A stretch of 64,000 bases of DNA from Diphasiastrum complanatum (taxonomy: Eukaryota; Streptophyta; Lycopodiopsida; Lycopodiales; Lycopodiaceae): positions 12,819,318-12,883,317 of the forward strand of contig CM055095.1 in assembly GCA_029204225.1 (NCBI GenBank), read 5' to 3'. Under the pieces are notes generated by a model. The model was not told where the DNA came from and made no database searches. It was given only the letters and a program-made list of their open reading frames with translations. Shown piece by piece: positions 35,285 through 50,936 of this stretch (within the stretch, counting starts at the first letter, position 1; each line of letters opens with the position of its first letter). A program made the position numbers and the translations under genes.

Positions 35285-36174
35285 ATGGCAGACGATAATG
35301 CAAATGCAGCTCTCGATGGTCAAGTGCCAATGCCTACCTATCTGCAAATTTGTCAGTCATTAAGCCAAGCGCTTATTGAGATAAACAATAGGAACACTTT
35401 ACGTTATCAACAAATGGAAGTACTGTTAAATCAAGTGAGAGCTTTGTCTGTTCCGAATTTGAGCTATCAGCCTGAACCATTTTGGGGGAGAAAAAAGAGA
35501 AGAAGCCTGAAATTGTGGATGACTGGTTAACCAAGTGGACCGGTTACTTTAATCTACACGGAATTCCTGAGGAGAAAAAGATAGAGAGTGTTATTCTGTT
35601 CTTCCATGGTAAAGCTTTGTCGTGGTGGCGTGATTTACAACCTAAACCTACCACATGGGACGAGTTTATGGAGGTTTTCAGAAAGTCGTTTGTGGTTGTG
35701 GACGACTTGGATTTTTACCAAAGATTTTTGAATTGCAAAATGGGTACTCGGAGTTTGGACTCGTACCTACAAGATTTTATGAATTTGTGGAATAAAGTCC
35801 CCTCATTCGATGCAAAACTGGCCCTGTGGCAGTTTATCCTAGGTTTGCCTGCAGATTATCAGAATGAGTGTAAGCGTAATGTGCTTCAAACCTTTGATGA
35901 TGTAGTTCATGTCGCGAAAGCGTACAACTCCACGGTTGTGGCATCTAGGAAGCAGTTACAGGCGAATCCATCTGGATCATCTGGACCCAGCCAGAAAAAA
36001 GGGAAGAAAAGAGTTCGTGGAAATAAGAATAAAAAATATTTCAACGAATTGGATCAAGCTGCATCTGAATTTAGACAAAAGAAAAAGTTGTCCCGGAAAA
36101 AAGCTAGAAGGACCAATGTTTGTTTCCATTGTAGTCAGCCTGGACACGTTATGAAATTCTGCCCAGAACGATAG
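35285..36174 (+). pseudogene. Chromovirus Gag
   Basis: Starts MADDNANAALDGQ. After a frameshift near 35490 the main frame runs 35482-36174. It contains the retrotransposon Gag core (WLTKWTGYFNLHGIPEEKKIESVILFF, LSWWRDLQPKPTTWDEF, LQDFMNLWNKVP), a Lys/Arg-rich stretch, and a perfect C-x2-C-x4-H-x4-C knuckle (CFHCSQPGHVMKFC) at 36120-36160, ending in TAG at 36172. Confidence 0.85.
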
Positions 36175-36189
36175 AAAGACGCAGCTCAA

Positions 36190-38055
36190 GTGATTGAGAT
36201 GCCTGGTAAAGAGAATCTTAAGTTGGAAATTAATAAAATTAATTGTGAGTGTGATTGTTCTTTCAGTACTACTTCATTTTTGCCAAATGATTTATTTCGT
36301 TTGAAAGGCACTGTTAATGGACATGAAGTTAGTATTTTAGTGAACAATGGATCTAATCATAATTTCATTAACTATGGTCTTGTGCAGAGACTCGGACTCA
36401 ATACTGAAGCCAGTAACTATAGATATCGAGTATATCTAGCTTCAGGAGCGGAGTTGGAGACGTGGGATGTGAAAGTTCCAAGGCTCCCTGTTTGGATCCA
36501 AGACTATAGAGAGTTAATTGATTTCCATGTTTTAAATTTAGCACGTACGGATATTATTCTAGGATACGAATGGTTATTTAATAAGCATCCTGAAATAGAT
36601 TTTGAGAAGCATGTTCTCTCTTTTCAGGAGGGTAAAGAAATAGTTACGTTTTTGGAGACAATTTTGTACATCCATATGGGATGAGTTCATTTGCTATTGT
36701 AATGGAGATTTTTGATTCACAGTATGAAGCTTATTCTTTATTTGCTAAGCCAATTTTGGATTTATCTAAAATGTATCTAAGTAGTTGTGAATTGTCAAAA
36801 ATTCTTAACTCGGCAGACTTAGATCAGGAGCAAATTGAGAAAAATAAGTTATTGTCTGAATTCAAAGATGTATTTTCAGAAGAATTACCTCATGGATTAT
36901 CGCCGTCCAGATTGGTAGACCATAAGATTGAATTAATTCCAGGTAGTCACCCTATCTCTAGACAACCTTATAGGTTTTCTCAGAAAGAAGAGGTAGAGAT
37001 TACTAAGCAAATTGAAAATTATTTGAAGATGGGTCATATTCAGCCAAGTAAGTCGCCTTGGGGCACTCTGTTCTTCTGAAAGCGAAGAAAGATGGAGGCT
37101 TCAGGATGTGTGTGGACTACAAAGGGTTGAATAAAGTAACTATTAAAAATAAATATCCTTTGCCTTGTATGGATGATCTGGTAGATTGATTAGGTGGAGT
37201 TAAATACTTCACAAAGATAGATCTTAGAACCAGATATCATCAGATTAGGATTCATTTGGGTGACGTGCAGAAGACTGGATTTTGGACGAGATTCGGTCAC
37301 TATGAATTTCTCGTGCTTCCTTTTGGGTTAATGAATGCACCAGCTACGTTCCAACAGACCATGAACAATCTTTTTCATCCATATCTAGGAAAGTTTGTGG
37401 TTGTATTCTTATATGATATCTCATCTACAGTAGAACACTTAAGGAGCATTTGAGTCATCTTAAGACTGTCTTAGATATTCTCAGACTAGAGAAACTCTAC
37501 GCTAAGGAATCTAAATGTGAGTTCTTTAAGCATGAGTTGTTGTACCTCGATCATAAGATCACCCGTAGTGAGTTGGAGATTGACGAGAGTAAGGTCAAGA
37601 CAATGCTTGATTAGCCGATACCGAAGACACTTAGAGAAGTTACATCTTTTCTCGGTTTTACAATTTTCTTTCGTAAGTCAATTGAGGATTATGCTAAAGT
37701 GGCAGCACCCTTAAATAATTTGACTAAAGGCAATAAAAAGAAAAGGAGAGGTCATCCTAGCGAGCCTATTGAGTGGAATGATGAATTGAACCAATGCTTT
37801 GAGAAACTCAAGCAAATGGTTGCTTCAGCTCCTGTTTTACAGATCGCGAATCCTGATATACCTTACGTCGTGCGAACTGACGCAAGTGATTCATCGATAG
37901 GGGCAGTTCTTCTGCAAGAGGATAGGCCGATAGCGTTTGAAAGCAAGAAACTCACGGGGCCTCAGTTGCGTTATACAACTCAGGAGAAAGAGTTATTTGT
38001 TGTGATACATGCACTTAGAACTTGGAGGCATTACCTTTATGGTAGGAAAACTTAA
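36190..38055 (+). pseudogene. Chromovirus protease, RT and start of RNase H
   Basis: Protease frame 36190-36684: the active site reads ILVNNGSNHNFI where the family has D-S-G, so the catalytic Asp is Asn. RT starts at about 36830 (FKDVFSEELPHGLSP, HKIELIPGSHPISRQPYRFS), with a shift at 37075 and a stop at 37187. The polymerase site reads [10 protein letters not shown], so the first Asp of the usual L-D-D is Tyr. RNase H (37700-38050) has VVRTDASDSSIGAVLLQ and QEKELFVVIHALRTWRHYLYG and ends abruptly at GRKT. Integrase is absent. Three independent lesions make it dead. Confidence 0.88.
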
Positions 38056-39082
<1,027 letters not shown>

Positions 39083-39439
39083 AAAAGACAGTCTAGGGCT
39101 TGAGAGAGATAGAAGGATAGATACAAGGAGCCGTTGGAAGGAACCATGTGAAAGAGTCATTGGAAGGATTTATTGAGGCCAACAAAGCTATCTCCAAAGA
39201 GATTAGTAATCTAAACACACGTTGTTTTTTTTCTTTTCAATGTTTTACCACTAGAAAATGATTTGTTTTTCAGTTTTGTCTATTACAAAAGTTGTCTAAT
39301 ACCTGTTATCAATTATTGAAACTATCTTGTGATTTTGATTTGTCTATCAATGGCATCATCCACGTTTTCGAAATTATCTAGATACAATTTGCGATCTCGT
39401 TGTAGGAGAGAAAGCTGTGAGAGTTAGCAATTTGTTGTG

Positions 39440-41380
39440 CTTTGGGATCCAGCGCTTTGGAAAATAGAGGAAGTTGATCATTTTCATCATACTGTAGTTG
39501 CTGAACTACAACACCACCATCTTCAGATTCGCCATTGACATGTTGTTTGTCAAGAGTAGATGATCTTGGACCTTCAATGAGAATAGTCGACTAAGGAATT
39601 GGGAAGCTCAATAGGTAAGGAGAATTTGACAGGTCGACTACATGGGCACTGTCTTTTCCTTTGAGGTCGATAAACCGATCTTCGATGAGCTAGTGAATAT
39701 CTTTGACTCGATGGGATTGAACAACTTGTAGGCTTGATCTGAAGTAGTGTAGTTGATGAAAATACATTTGATACTCTAGAAGTCGAGCTTCTTCATGAGA
39801 CATGAGAAATCTGTGCATAAGTAGTATATCCAAAAACTCATAAGTTTGATAAAGAAGGTTTGGTAATTCGACAATTGTCCATGTCTGGCTCTTGATAAGA
39901 GACATGAGGAATCTGCGCATAAGCAGTAGATCCAAAAACTCATAAGTTTGATAGAGAAGGTTTGGTAATTCGACAATTGTCCATGTTTGGTTCTTGATAA
40001 GAGATGAATACTCTTTATCCATAGCTTCTTTCCAGAGATCTAAATCTGGCTAACTGAGTGCCTTTCGACAATCGTCGGCTCGTGAACAAGGTAGGCTATA
40101 GACTCGTCGATATACATGATAGGTGGTCTGCTAGCTCTCGATGATCTTCTAGGAAATAGAGGGAGTTGATCATTTTCATCATACTGTAGCTGCCAAACTG
40201 CAATATCATCATCTTCTGATTCGCCATTGATTTGTTTTCGTCAAGAGTAGATGAGCTTGGTCCTTCAAGGGGAATAGTCGACTGAGGAATTGGAAAGTTT
40301 AATATGTCAGGAGAATTTGACAGGTCGGCTGGATGGGTTGTGCCTTTTCCCTTGAGGTCTTGAAACTGATCTTCGATGAAGATGACATCCTGGCTAGTGA
40401 ATATCTTCGACTCGATGGTATCAAACAACTCGTAGGATTGATCTGAAGTAGTGTAGCTGATGAAAATACATTTGATACTCTGGAAGTCGAGCTTCTTTTT
40501 GAGATCGTGAGGAATCTACGCATAAACAGTATCCAAAAACTCATAAGTTTGATAAAGAAGGTTTGGTACCTGTCCAAACTTCGAATGGTGTTTTGTCTGA
40601 GAGACCTTTAGTAGGACATCTGTTCTGAATATAGGTTGCTGTTGAAACAGCTTCAGCCCAGAAGGACTTTGGAAGTATCGCATGTATAACATGCACTTTG
40701 CCGATTCAAAGGTTTTGTTCTTTCTCTCAACAAGACCATTTGACTGAGGCGACATGAGGTAATGTATTATTGCTCAATGTCGTTGTTAAGGTAGTACTCC
40801 TTGAATTCGGTGGAGATATATTCTCCCCCGTTATCTGACCTCAGTGCTTAGAGTTTTTACTAGTTTGATTTTTTGCATGCTCTTTGAATTGTCTGAACTT
40901 GATGAAAGCTTCTGATTTTTGTTTAATGAAATAAACAGTTATTTTTCTGGAGAATTTGTCAATAAAAGGTAATGAAATACTTTGCATCTAGCAATGAAGG
41001 AGTTTGCATAGGTCCACATATATCTGTATGAACAACATCTAATAGACCTTTTGCTGCATGCCTATGGCTTGATCTAAAAGGAATCCTAGTATGCTTTCCA
41101 AGGATGCAGCTATGGCAGACAGGGAGATCGACTTTACTAGAAGGATAGTCAAGATCAAGAGCCATGGACTGTATGGACATGTTTAAAACATATGCATAAT
41201 TCAAGTGTCCTAAGCGATGATGCCATAGTATTGCTTTATTGACAAGAACAGAGGTTTTCAAAGCTTGACTAGAATCAGAATAACAATTATGTTGAGTAGC
41301 TCTAGAATCCAAAAATCTACAGACTGTATAAAGACACGAGAAAATTTGCAAAATTGGATAAACAGTTGGATGAAGATTAA
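39440..41380 (-). mobile_element. Degenerate copia element with deleted protease region and duplicated hinge
   Basis: Minus strand, related to family F. A protease scrap (FLDSRATQHN, where family F has G for R) runs straight into the pre-integrase region (about 41330), with LWHHRLGHLNYAYVLNM and VCHSCILGKHTRIPF (HHCC zinc site) and then HTDICGPM (first integrase Asp, about 41010). The SPQSNGLVERKNKT motif keeps its Glu (40740). The hinge and RT start (EYSSLIKNQTWTIVELP) occur in more than one copy. Many stops and frameshifts are present. No LTRs were identified. Confidence 0.82.
39472..40380 (-). repeat. Segmental duplication in the copia hinge (offset 690 bp) with inner 102 bp tandem
   Basis: 39472-39688 and 40162-40380 are copies of the INT-RT hinge. 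Within this span, 39799-39900 and 39901-40002 are a near-identical 102 bp tandem pair, with a third partial copy at 40505-40570. Confidence 0.88.
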
Positions 41381-41879
41381 AAATCGACTAGTCGATTAGT
41401 AGGAAAGAGAATAATCCAACAAGTTTCTCTTCAATTAGTCCTTTATCTAACAAAGATTTTTTTAGGTTTTCAGTATTGAAAGCTTCTAATTTGTTATTAA
41501 TTGAATACTATTTTTAACTCTTCAATCATTGTCTCTGTCTTACAAAAACTTATAATAGTATTTGAAACATTCCTTCACATTAGAAAACATTCCTTCATAA
41601 AGATAGTTCTCTTAGCCACAAATGTTCTTAATTGGACATGGCTCAGTCATTGTTTCCTCCATTTAATATCATAATTCCCCCAACCTACCTTTCACTACAT
41701 TTTTCCTTCTCCTTCTTGGAGTATCTTCATATTTTTTTTAAATTTCTAATAAAAGTGGTAGCAAATTCTACGTTACCATGAATAGTATAATTCCTTTCAA
41801 TAATAGACCCATTGATTGAAAATATATTATATTTTTTTGATGCAAAATTTATGATTTAAAAATTCTATTGGTTTTAAAT

Positions 41880-42600
41880 TAGGATACCTCTTCACGCAAA
41901 TCAAGAAATTGAGAGATTAGTTGATCGTAGTTGGTGAAATAATAAGGGATGTGGAGTCAGAGTGATTTGTGGCATAGACTAGGGCATATGAACTTCAAAA
42001 GCTTGTGGCTACTTCACAAACTTAAGATGTGATAGGTCTACCCAATTTGGATGACAAAGAAGAGTCCATTTGAAAAGGGTGTGCTAGGCAAGTCACACAT
42101 GGAGAAGTTCAATAAAGAAGGGGCAACAAGGGCAAAATAGGTGCTTGAGCTAATGCACTCAGATCCGTGTAGACAACTGAAGGTAATGTCAATCAACAAT
42201 GCCTTTTACTTTATGATTTTTATTGACGATTATTCAAGGAAAACTTGGATCTACGTGATTAGAGAGAAGTTTGATGCATTTGGACATTTCAAAAACTTCA
42301 AAAGCATTGGTGGAGAATCAATCAGGTACCAAGATCAAAGTACTCAGATCTGATCATGGTAGTGAGTATCGATCTACAACTTTTCTTGATTTTTTTAAGG
42401 AGCATAGAATCAAACAACAATTTGCACAAGTTGATATGCCTCAACAAAATGATAGCTGAAAGGAAGAATCACACAATTGTTGCAATGATGGCACACATGG
42501 GAATTGCAGATTCTTTTTGGGCCAGAGCTGTGAGAGCGGCCGTATTCTTGCTAAATAGAAGCCTCAACTGTTGTCATATCCCATTGTGACCTAGCAATGT
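41880..42600 (+). mobile_element. Copia remnant, same family as 4140-7680
   Basis: Gag scrap (FTQIK, about 41890), pre-integrase region (LWHRLGHMNFKSLWLL, 41970-42020, with an indel), and integrase with MSINNAFYFMIFIDDYSRKTW, LRSDHGSEYRSTTFLDFF (second Asp kept) and FAQVDMPQQND. Frameshifts are present at 42310 and 42450. RT and LTRs are missing. Confidence 0.82.
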
Positions 42601-43140
42601 ATGAGGAGATAGATTCCATCAAGCGATACGGTACATATGGCCACTCCTTTTTGTTGGAGCTACTCATGCTTCTACTCACCTCATTTGGCCTCATGAGATC
42701 CTTCAACTCATTGTAAATATCGGTTAGTCTGAAAGACGTGGATAGTCTGTAGAAATACATGGACTCCAACTAGTTAGCATTTTCTTTGTGGAAGAATACA
42801 ACATTCGGCATAGTTAGAATTTTTTCTGCAGAAATACATGGAGTTTAGTAGAAGTCAAAAAATGCCAATCTCACTGATCGGCAAAAATCTTTACTTTGAC
42901 TACTTAGTGGAAATGCCGATGCAAAAAATTTCAATCGACATTTTCAAGATACCACTCAGATTGAAGATCTCGGGATGCCTGGTCCATCCTGACTATTCAT
43001 TTTTGCATATTCAAACTCCTACATCAATCACTATCACTGTACACTTTCACTATCCAACTACATGTTCATATACTCTCTAAATGGACCTAAGGTCTCTTAA
43101 TCTTATTTGGGGACTAAATTAGTTCTTGCAAACAGTCGGC

Positions 43141-43142
<2 letters not shown>
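42601..43142. other. Noncoding stretch
   Basis: No gene recognised. Open frames here are short. It may include copia sequence too degraded to read. Confidence 0.35.

Positions 43143-43234
<92 letters not shown>
43143..43234. repeat. (TA)46 microsatellite
   Basis: 92 bp of TA dinucleotides, followed by several TGCATGCA-type palindromic words between 43270 and 43380. Confidence 0.97.
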
Positions 43235-43238
<4 letters not shown>

Positions 43239-43611
43239 TATGTACAGTTTTGCGCATGTGTATGGGTGCACCATGCATGCTCCTCCCCTCACCCATGCAT
43301 GTACTTTTTCTAACTAAAAACTTGGGGAGGAGGATGCATGTATGGGGGAAAGCATGCATGGCCCTCCTCCCATGCATGCATATATATTTGTATAGATATG
43401 TATGGGTGGAGTAGTATGTATATATGATGGAAGAGGATGTATGGCTATAATTTAATTTTAGACTAGATTGTGTATGTATGATGTATGGGAAAAACAAATG
43501 ATGTATGTATGTGACACACCTACTATTTGAATTTTGTGATTCCCTCCTCTGTCTCTCTCCTATACCCTACTTTCCCCCTCTCACCGAATTTAAATTTCCC
43601 CTTCCCTCATC

Positions 43612-43614
<3 letters not shown>

Positions 43615-43667
<53 letters not shown>
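43615..43667. repeat. (TC)26 microsatellite
   Basis: 53 bp of TC dinucleotides, opposite in strand sense to the GA tract that begins 114 bp later. Confidence 0.97.
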
Positions 43668-43670
<3 letters not shown>

Positions 43671-43776
43671 TAGAATGTGATAATTACCATATTGAAATAA
43701 GCCATGAAAAAAACCATGCTTAGCCTATTATTTTGGACGCCAAGGCCCGTAGCCACCCTTTTTCCAGAACAAGATG

Positions 43777-46353
<2,577 letters not shown>

Positions 46354-46791
46354 GTGTTGATTTGGAATATATGCAATCATGGTACCAAAGTAAGTTTATG
46401 GAAGAGCAAGTTAATGGAAAAGAGAGGTCATAAGAGAATGAAAAATATATATCTAGGGAGCGTGGTAGGGATTCGAAGTGGTAATGACACAAATTTGTTT
46501 GACCATATTTGTCATGACATGGTATATAATAGAGTTGTAAATAGCTCAAATTCAAATTGTAGGGAATTTGAATGTAGAGGTTGCCAAAGGAAAAAAAGAA
46601 TGTGTAGTTGCAAATGTGGAACACTGTCAGATGCATTGATGACTAAGCATAGAGAAAATACAAGCAAAAAATTATTTAAGAGTGTATTGAAAACAAAACA
46701 CTTGTTAATGATTAAAGGGAATGTATCTGTATTTGTAAAATTGACCAGAATTAGAAATCCATTATTTGATATTGGGGCTTGTGATGTGTAG
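46354..46791 (+). CDS. Unidentified Cys-rich open frame
   Basis: 145 codons, uninterrupted in otherwise AT-rich DNA. It contains a Cys cluster (CREFECRGCQRKKRMCSCKC, about residues 69-88) flanked by Lys-rich regions. The spacing resembles no zinc finger I know. It could be a degenerate retroelement Gag fragment or chance. There are no neighbours to help, and no splice or expression signal is evident. Confidence 0.25.
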   Translation: MLIWNICNHGTKVSLWKSKLMEKRGHKRMKNIYLGSVVGIRSGNDTNLFDHICHDMVYNRVVNSSNSNCREFECRGCQRKKRMCSCKCGTLSDALMTKHRENTSKKLFKSVLKTKHLLMIKGNVSVFVKLTRIRNPLFDIGACDV

Positions 46792-49330
46792 GATGTAGGG
46801 GTAATTTGTCAAGTTGAAGGATTTGCCTATAATGGAATGAGTGACAAGGAGAAAGGAGATGAATGGATTTGATGGTGACCCCTCTTTCAAGTGTTTGATC
46901 TTGGCTTGTTTTCTTAAGGATTTCTAAGGGTCCTTATGATTTGGCTAGAGGTTTGATTGTGTGATTTTGTATTGTCTTTTGTTGACCAATGTAAAATTAT
47001 TCTGTTACAATCTTCATCGTCTATTTTTTATTTTTGCTATTGAGCACTAACTATTATTAAAAAAAATAGTATGGCATGAATTTTGAAATCTAAGAGCAAT
47101 TCTAAAGTTCTTCTATCATGAAGTTATAAAGGATGAATGGTTTAACACAAAAATGATAAGGTTCAATGGGATAATAAATGGATATTGTGAACAAAAAAGC
47201 ATCTATTAATACTAGAGGGTGCTCTTCAATTATGATGGCAAAGTGATATTTAAGCTACTAAGGATCTTTGTGAGAAATCATATCCTACTCTAAATCTCCA
47301 AAGACAAAGGATGGTAGAATATCAAAGGGGAAGGAAGTTTAATTTCCATAATATTGATAATAGTTTAAACATGTTAAAGTCACTAGGTTGTTTTGTTTGC
47401 AGGAAGGTAAAATGAACCGAAAATGATTGTTTCACATGGGTGACCTAGACACTTATGGATATCTTGCTAATGTTCATGTACACGAATAGACCATAGACTC
47501 CAAGTGGGGAGGGTCCAAAATAATGTAATTAGAGTGCTAGTTATGAGAGCTTCCTATATGAAGGTGGCAATTGTTATTGCAGAGGTGATGGACTTATCTA
47601 AAGGCCAAAGGCTTGCACCCATAAGTCTCTGATGAGGAAAGGCTTATTCTTTCTAGATTTTATGAGGTTTTAGGTTGCTACTTTATCTTGCTATTAAGAT
47701 ACAACAAAAAGAGGTTAGAAAGCACTACAAGGGATGTCTAAGAGATCTTATTGTTCTTTGGGTATTGCTATTATTGTTGTGTCTTTCTTGGGATATAAGG
47801 TCATGTTAGACATACAGAAGGAGCCTAAAGAATCGATGAAAGAGGTTTTAAAAGAGAGCAGGCTAGATGGGTTGTTGTTAGTGATACGTCATGGGTTTTG
47901 ATAAGAAGAAGAAATGGCATAAGGAGGATTTGGGAGGCGATATAACTAAGGTAAAACCTAAAAAAACACTTTTGAAAACATGCAATGAGGATGAATCTAC
48001 ATGGAGGGCCAAAGGCATTTGTTGGAGAAATTGAAATGGGGATTGTGCAAGCAAAGAGAGGACCTATTAGGCCCATGTAAGAAAGAAAACTTTTCCATTG
48101 GGAAGAGAAAGAGCCCTAAGTTCAAGAAGATGTCCAATAATTTTTGATAAAGATAAGCGACAATAAGATGGATTTTGTTGATGCTAGTAGTTTGCCTTCT
48201 AGAAAGTTGGATGTAGAGCATTGTCCTCATTTTGAGGTGTCATGTTTCAACTTTGATTAGAACACTTCACCTTACTCCTTGAACTATTAGATACAAATTT
48301 ATTTCCTATGTCAATTACAAGTTCTACTTTTGGACCTCAACAAAGATTTCGCGATGTAATTGTTAAAAACCAAAATTATATATCAAACATGATAGAAAAA
48401 GATTGGTTCTTTGGGGTGATCATCTTTCAAGGTCAATAAGAGGATAAAAGTGGTAGAAGTGGGTAATATGGACAAAGGCAAATGTAGTGCAATAAACCTT
48501 GGATAAATGTTAGGCCTTGGGAGTAGCAGAAAACTAATAGAGAGGGTTAACATATATAGAGGGATAACAATTTATAGCCAAAAAATCAATGATCCTTGCA
48601 ATGCGTAACTGTAGAAAATTTGATGATGATGTGTTGGACTCGAGGGGTGGTCCCCATGGGGGTTGGGGCTAGCAAAATGCCTTGAAAGAGAAAATTGAAG
48701 TGAGTTTTGAAAAACCTATTGATGGGTTTTAAAGCATTTTTTATGAATCTCTAGACCCTAAAATGTTGAAATCCCCATATCCGTCTAAAATAAGATTTAT
48801 CCAGATTTCTAAGATGAGAGTAAATTATGAAATAACATTTTTGTTATGTAAAAACCTTGAGAGTAACCAATAGACTGGGTTAACATATATAGAGGTAGCA
48901 TTTATCCAGGGTTGACTGTATGAATACTAGCAACTCATAAAGCTCATATCTTTATGTGTAGTTAAATGTCAGATGTTCATTCTAGGATGATTATTGTATG
49001 CTCCATATACTATCTTTTGATAAGCAAACTCTTCATATCTCATGAGATAACACTTTCCATCTATTCTTGGTCAATGTATGTCCTTGGATCTTGATGATTC
49101 ACGAATAGAAAAAGAGTTGTTCTGAAGTTGCTAGTCCAAAGTAGCTAAATTTCAATATTGGAAAACCACGTGGAAAAAAATTGTGAACCTTCTCTTTCTC
49201 AATTGGGGTAGAAAATCCTTTGGTACTGACATTTAAATGTTGAAGGATGTTCTCGAATGAATTCGACATGATGGATTGAGGGGAGGCCCATTCTTGCCTT
49301 GGTACTCAAATAGTCAAGAATCGTGTTCAA
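46792..49330. other. Noncoding or heavily decayed stretch
   Basis: No recognised gene. Frames with scattered stops around 47400-48850 suggest an old coding relic, for example KMSNNF and EKIEVSFEKPIDGF in one frame, but I cannot assign a family. Confidence 0.35.
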
Positions 49331-50160
49331 AGATTGATTTTTATTTATCAACCACAAAGTATAATGTTGTTGATTGCAAACTAGCCAAATCTCCAATGGA
49401 TCCACGTTTGAAATTTTCAAAGGATCAATGTCCACAATATGTTGAGGAAGTGGAGAAAATGAAACTATATCTTTATCATTCAATTATTGGTTCTCTTATG
49501 TATGACCTGATATGTACTAGACTTGATTTTGCTTATTTAGTTAGTATGTTGAGCCAATATATATGTTGAATCTAGATTTGATTGATTGGAAATGTCTATT
49601 GAAAGTTCATAGCTTGAAAATGACTAAAAAGTATTGCATACGTTATGGAAGAAATTCAAATAATAATTCAAATACCGAACTTGATCTTTTGCAAGGTTTT
49701 ACAGATGCAGATTGGGCTGGAGATTTTGACATGTGAAAGTCAACACAAGACTGTGTCTTTGTATTCAACACCTATCTCATAGATATCAGACATTAAAATT
49801 CTATTGTATTATTTTTGATAAAGGTCGAATACATAGCCGCTGCACATGCTACAAAAGAGGCAATTTGACAAGGCGTTTATTGTCAAATATCAGCCTTCAT
49901 TAGTCAGTCTCTACTTCTATGTGATAATTAGGGTACAATTGCTTTATCAGTGAATCTCAAACATCATTCCAAGAGCAAATACATTGACATAAAGTATCAT
50001 TTCGTATGAGACAATATTCGAATGGGAGATCATTCTAATATTTTGCAGAACACAGTTCATGGGAACGAACATTTTCACAAAGGCATTAGTAATTGACAAT
50101 CATACAAATTTAGCAACATGCTAAATTTAAAAGATTAGTTTTTTCAAGATCCACATTAAG
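49330..50160 (+). mobile_element. Copia RT/RNase H 3' end
   Basis: C-terminal part of a copia polyprotein: SPMDPRLKFSKDQCPQYVEEVEKMK, then SIIGSLMYDLICTRLDFAYLVSMLSQY (49480-49560). In shifted frames it continues with TDADWAGDFDM (RNase H first Asp, about 49705), a Glu-Tyr-Ile-Ala-Ala-Ala-His region at 49830, and CDNQGAIALS-like and KYIDIKYHFV segments (49920-50010). It ends just before the polypurine tract and LTR. The upstream part of the element is missing. Confidence 0.8.
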
Positions 50161-50166
50161 GGGGAG

Positions 50167-50936
50167 TGTTGGATTTCTATCTTAGATGAGAATCAATAAT
50201 AATGAGGATCAGTTGTAAATACACATATATGATATTTTTTAACAATATGCAATTTTACATGCAGTTTTGCACAATTTGCAAAAATACATCGAAGTTTGTA
50301 TAATTTTGACAACTTTTGAATTCGAAGGATTGTTGAACAAAATTCGAAAGAAGTTCAAATACTCAAAATAACGGGACAAAAGGCGAAACCTTATCCGCAG
50401 CAACTCCAAGGTGATCTAGAGTATATTCTGAGTGCCACCTAGCAATTGCCACATGGATAACAACGGATTTCATCTAGGATTGAGTCAACTACTACAAAAT
50501 GATATATCCAGTGTACAGATTTTAGTTATGAAAACTTTCAAGTGTTCACACTTCATTATTTTCTCTGAGTTTGATTCTTATTCCGTTATTGTAATAAGCT
50601 ACCGTGATTACAATATGTGTATGAGTGATTAATATAGCAGAATAAGCAAAGCTATTTGCTTAGCATTACTACATCTATGTTATTTGAATTTCAATAAACA
50701 AGTTACTTGTGCCAATATTCATCTTATTCGAATCTTTTGTTATTACAGTTTGTTGCATCCAACCTATAGTAGTTGAGAAAAATCCAAGCATATTGAGTTA
50801 TTGTCATTCATTTCTTTTCTAAATAATAGTTCGTTGTAGCTCAGTCATAGATGTATGTGTGATAGTGTTTCTGCATTGTCGACACTCACATCATTATCGA
50901 ATACGTATTCAACATGATTATCACATATTTCCAACA
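50167..50936 (+). repeat. 3' LTR of a copia element
   Basis: CCACATTAAGGGGGAG (polypurine tract) is followed by TGTTGGATTTCTATCTTAG. The probable end is ATATTTCCAACA at 50936, giving TG...CA ends and about 770 bp. Only one copy is present. Confidence 0.75.

Noticed and set aside
43143-43400. TGCATGCA palindromes after the TA tract as a regulatory cluster
   Set aside because: The words arise readily in this low-complexity context and have no ordered spacing or nearby gene.
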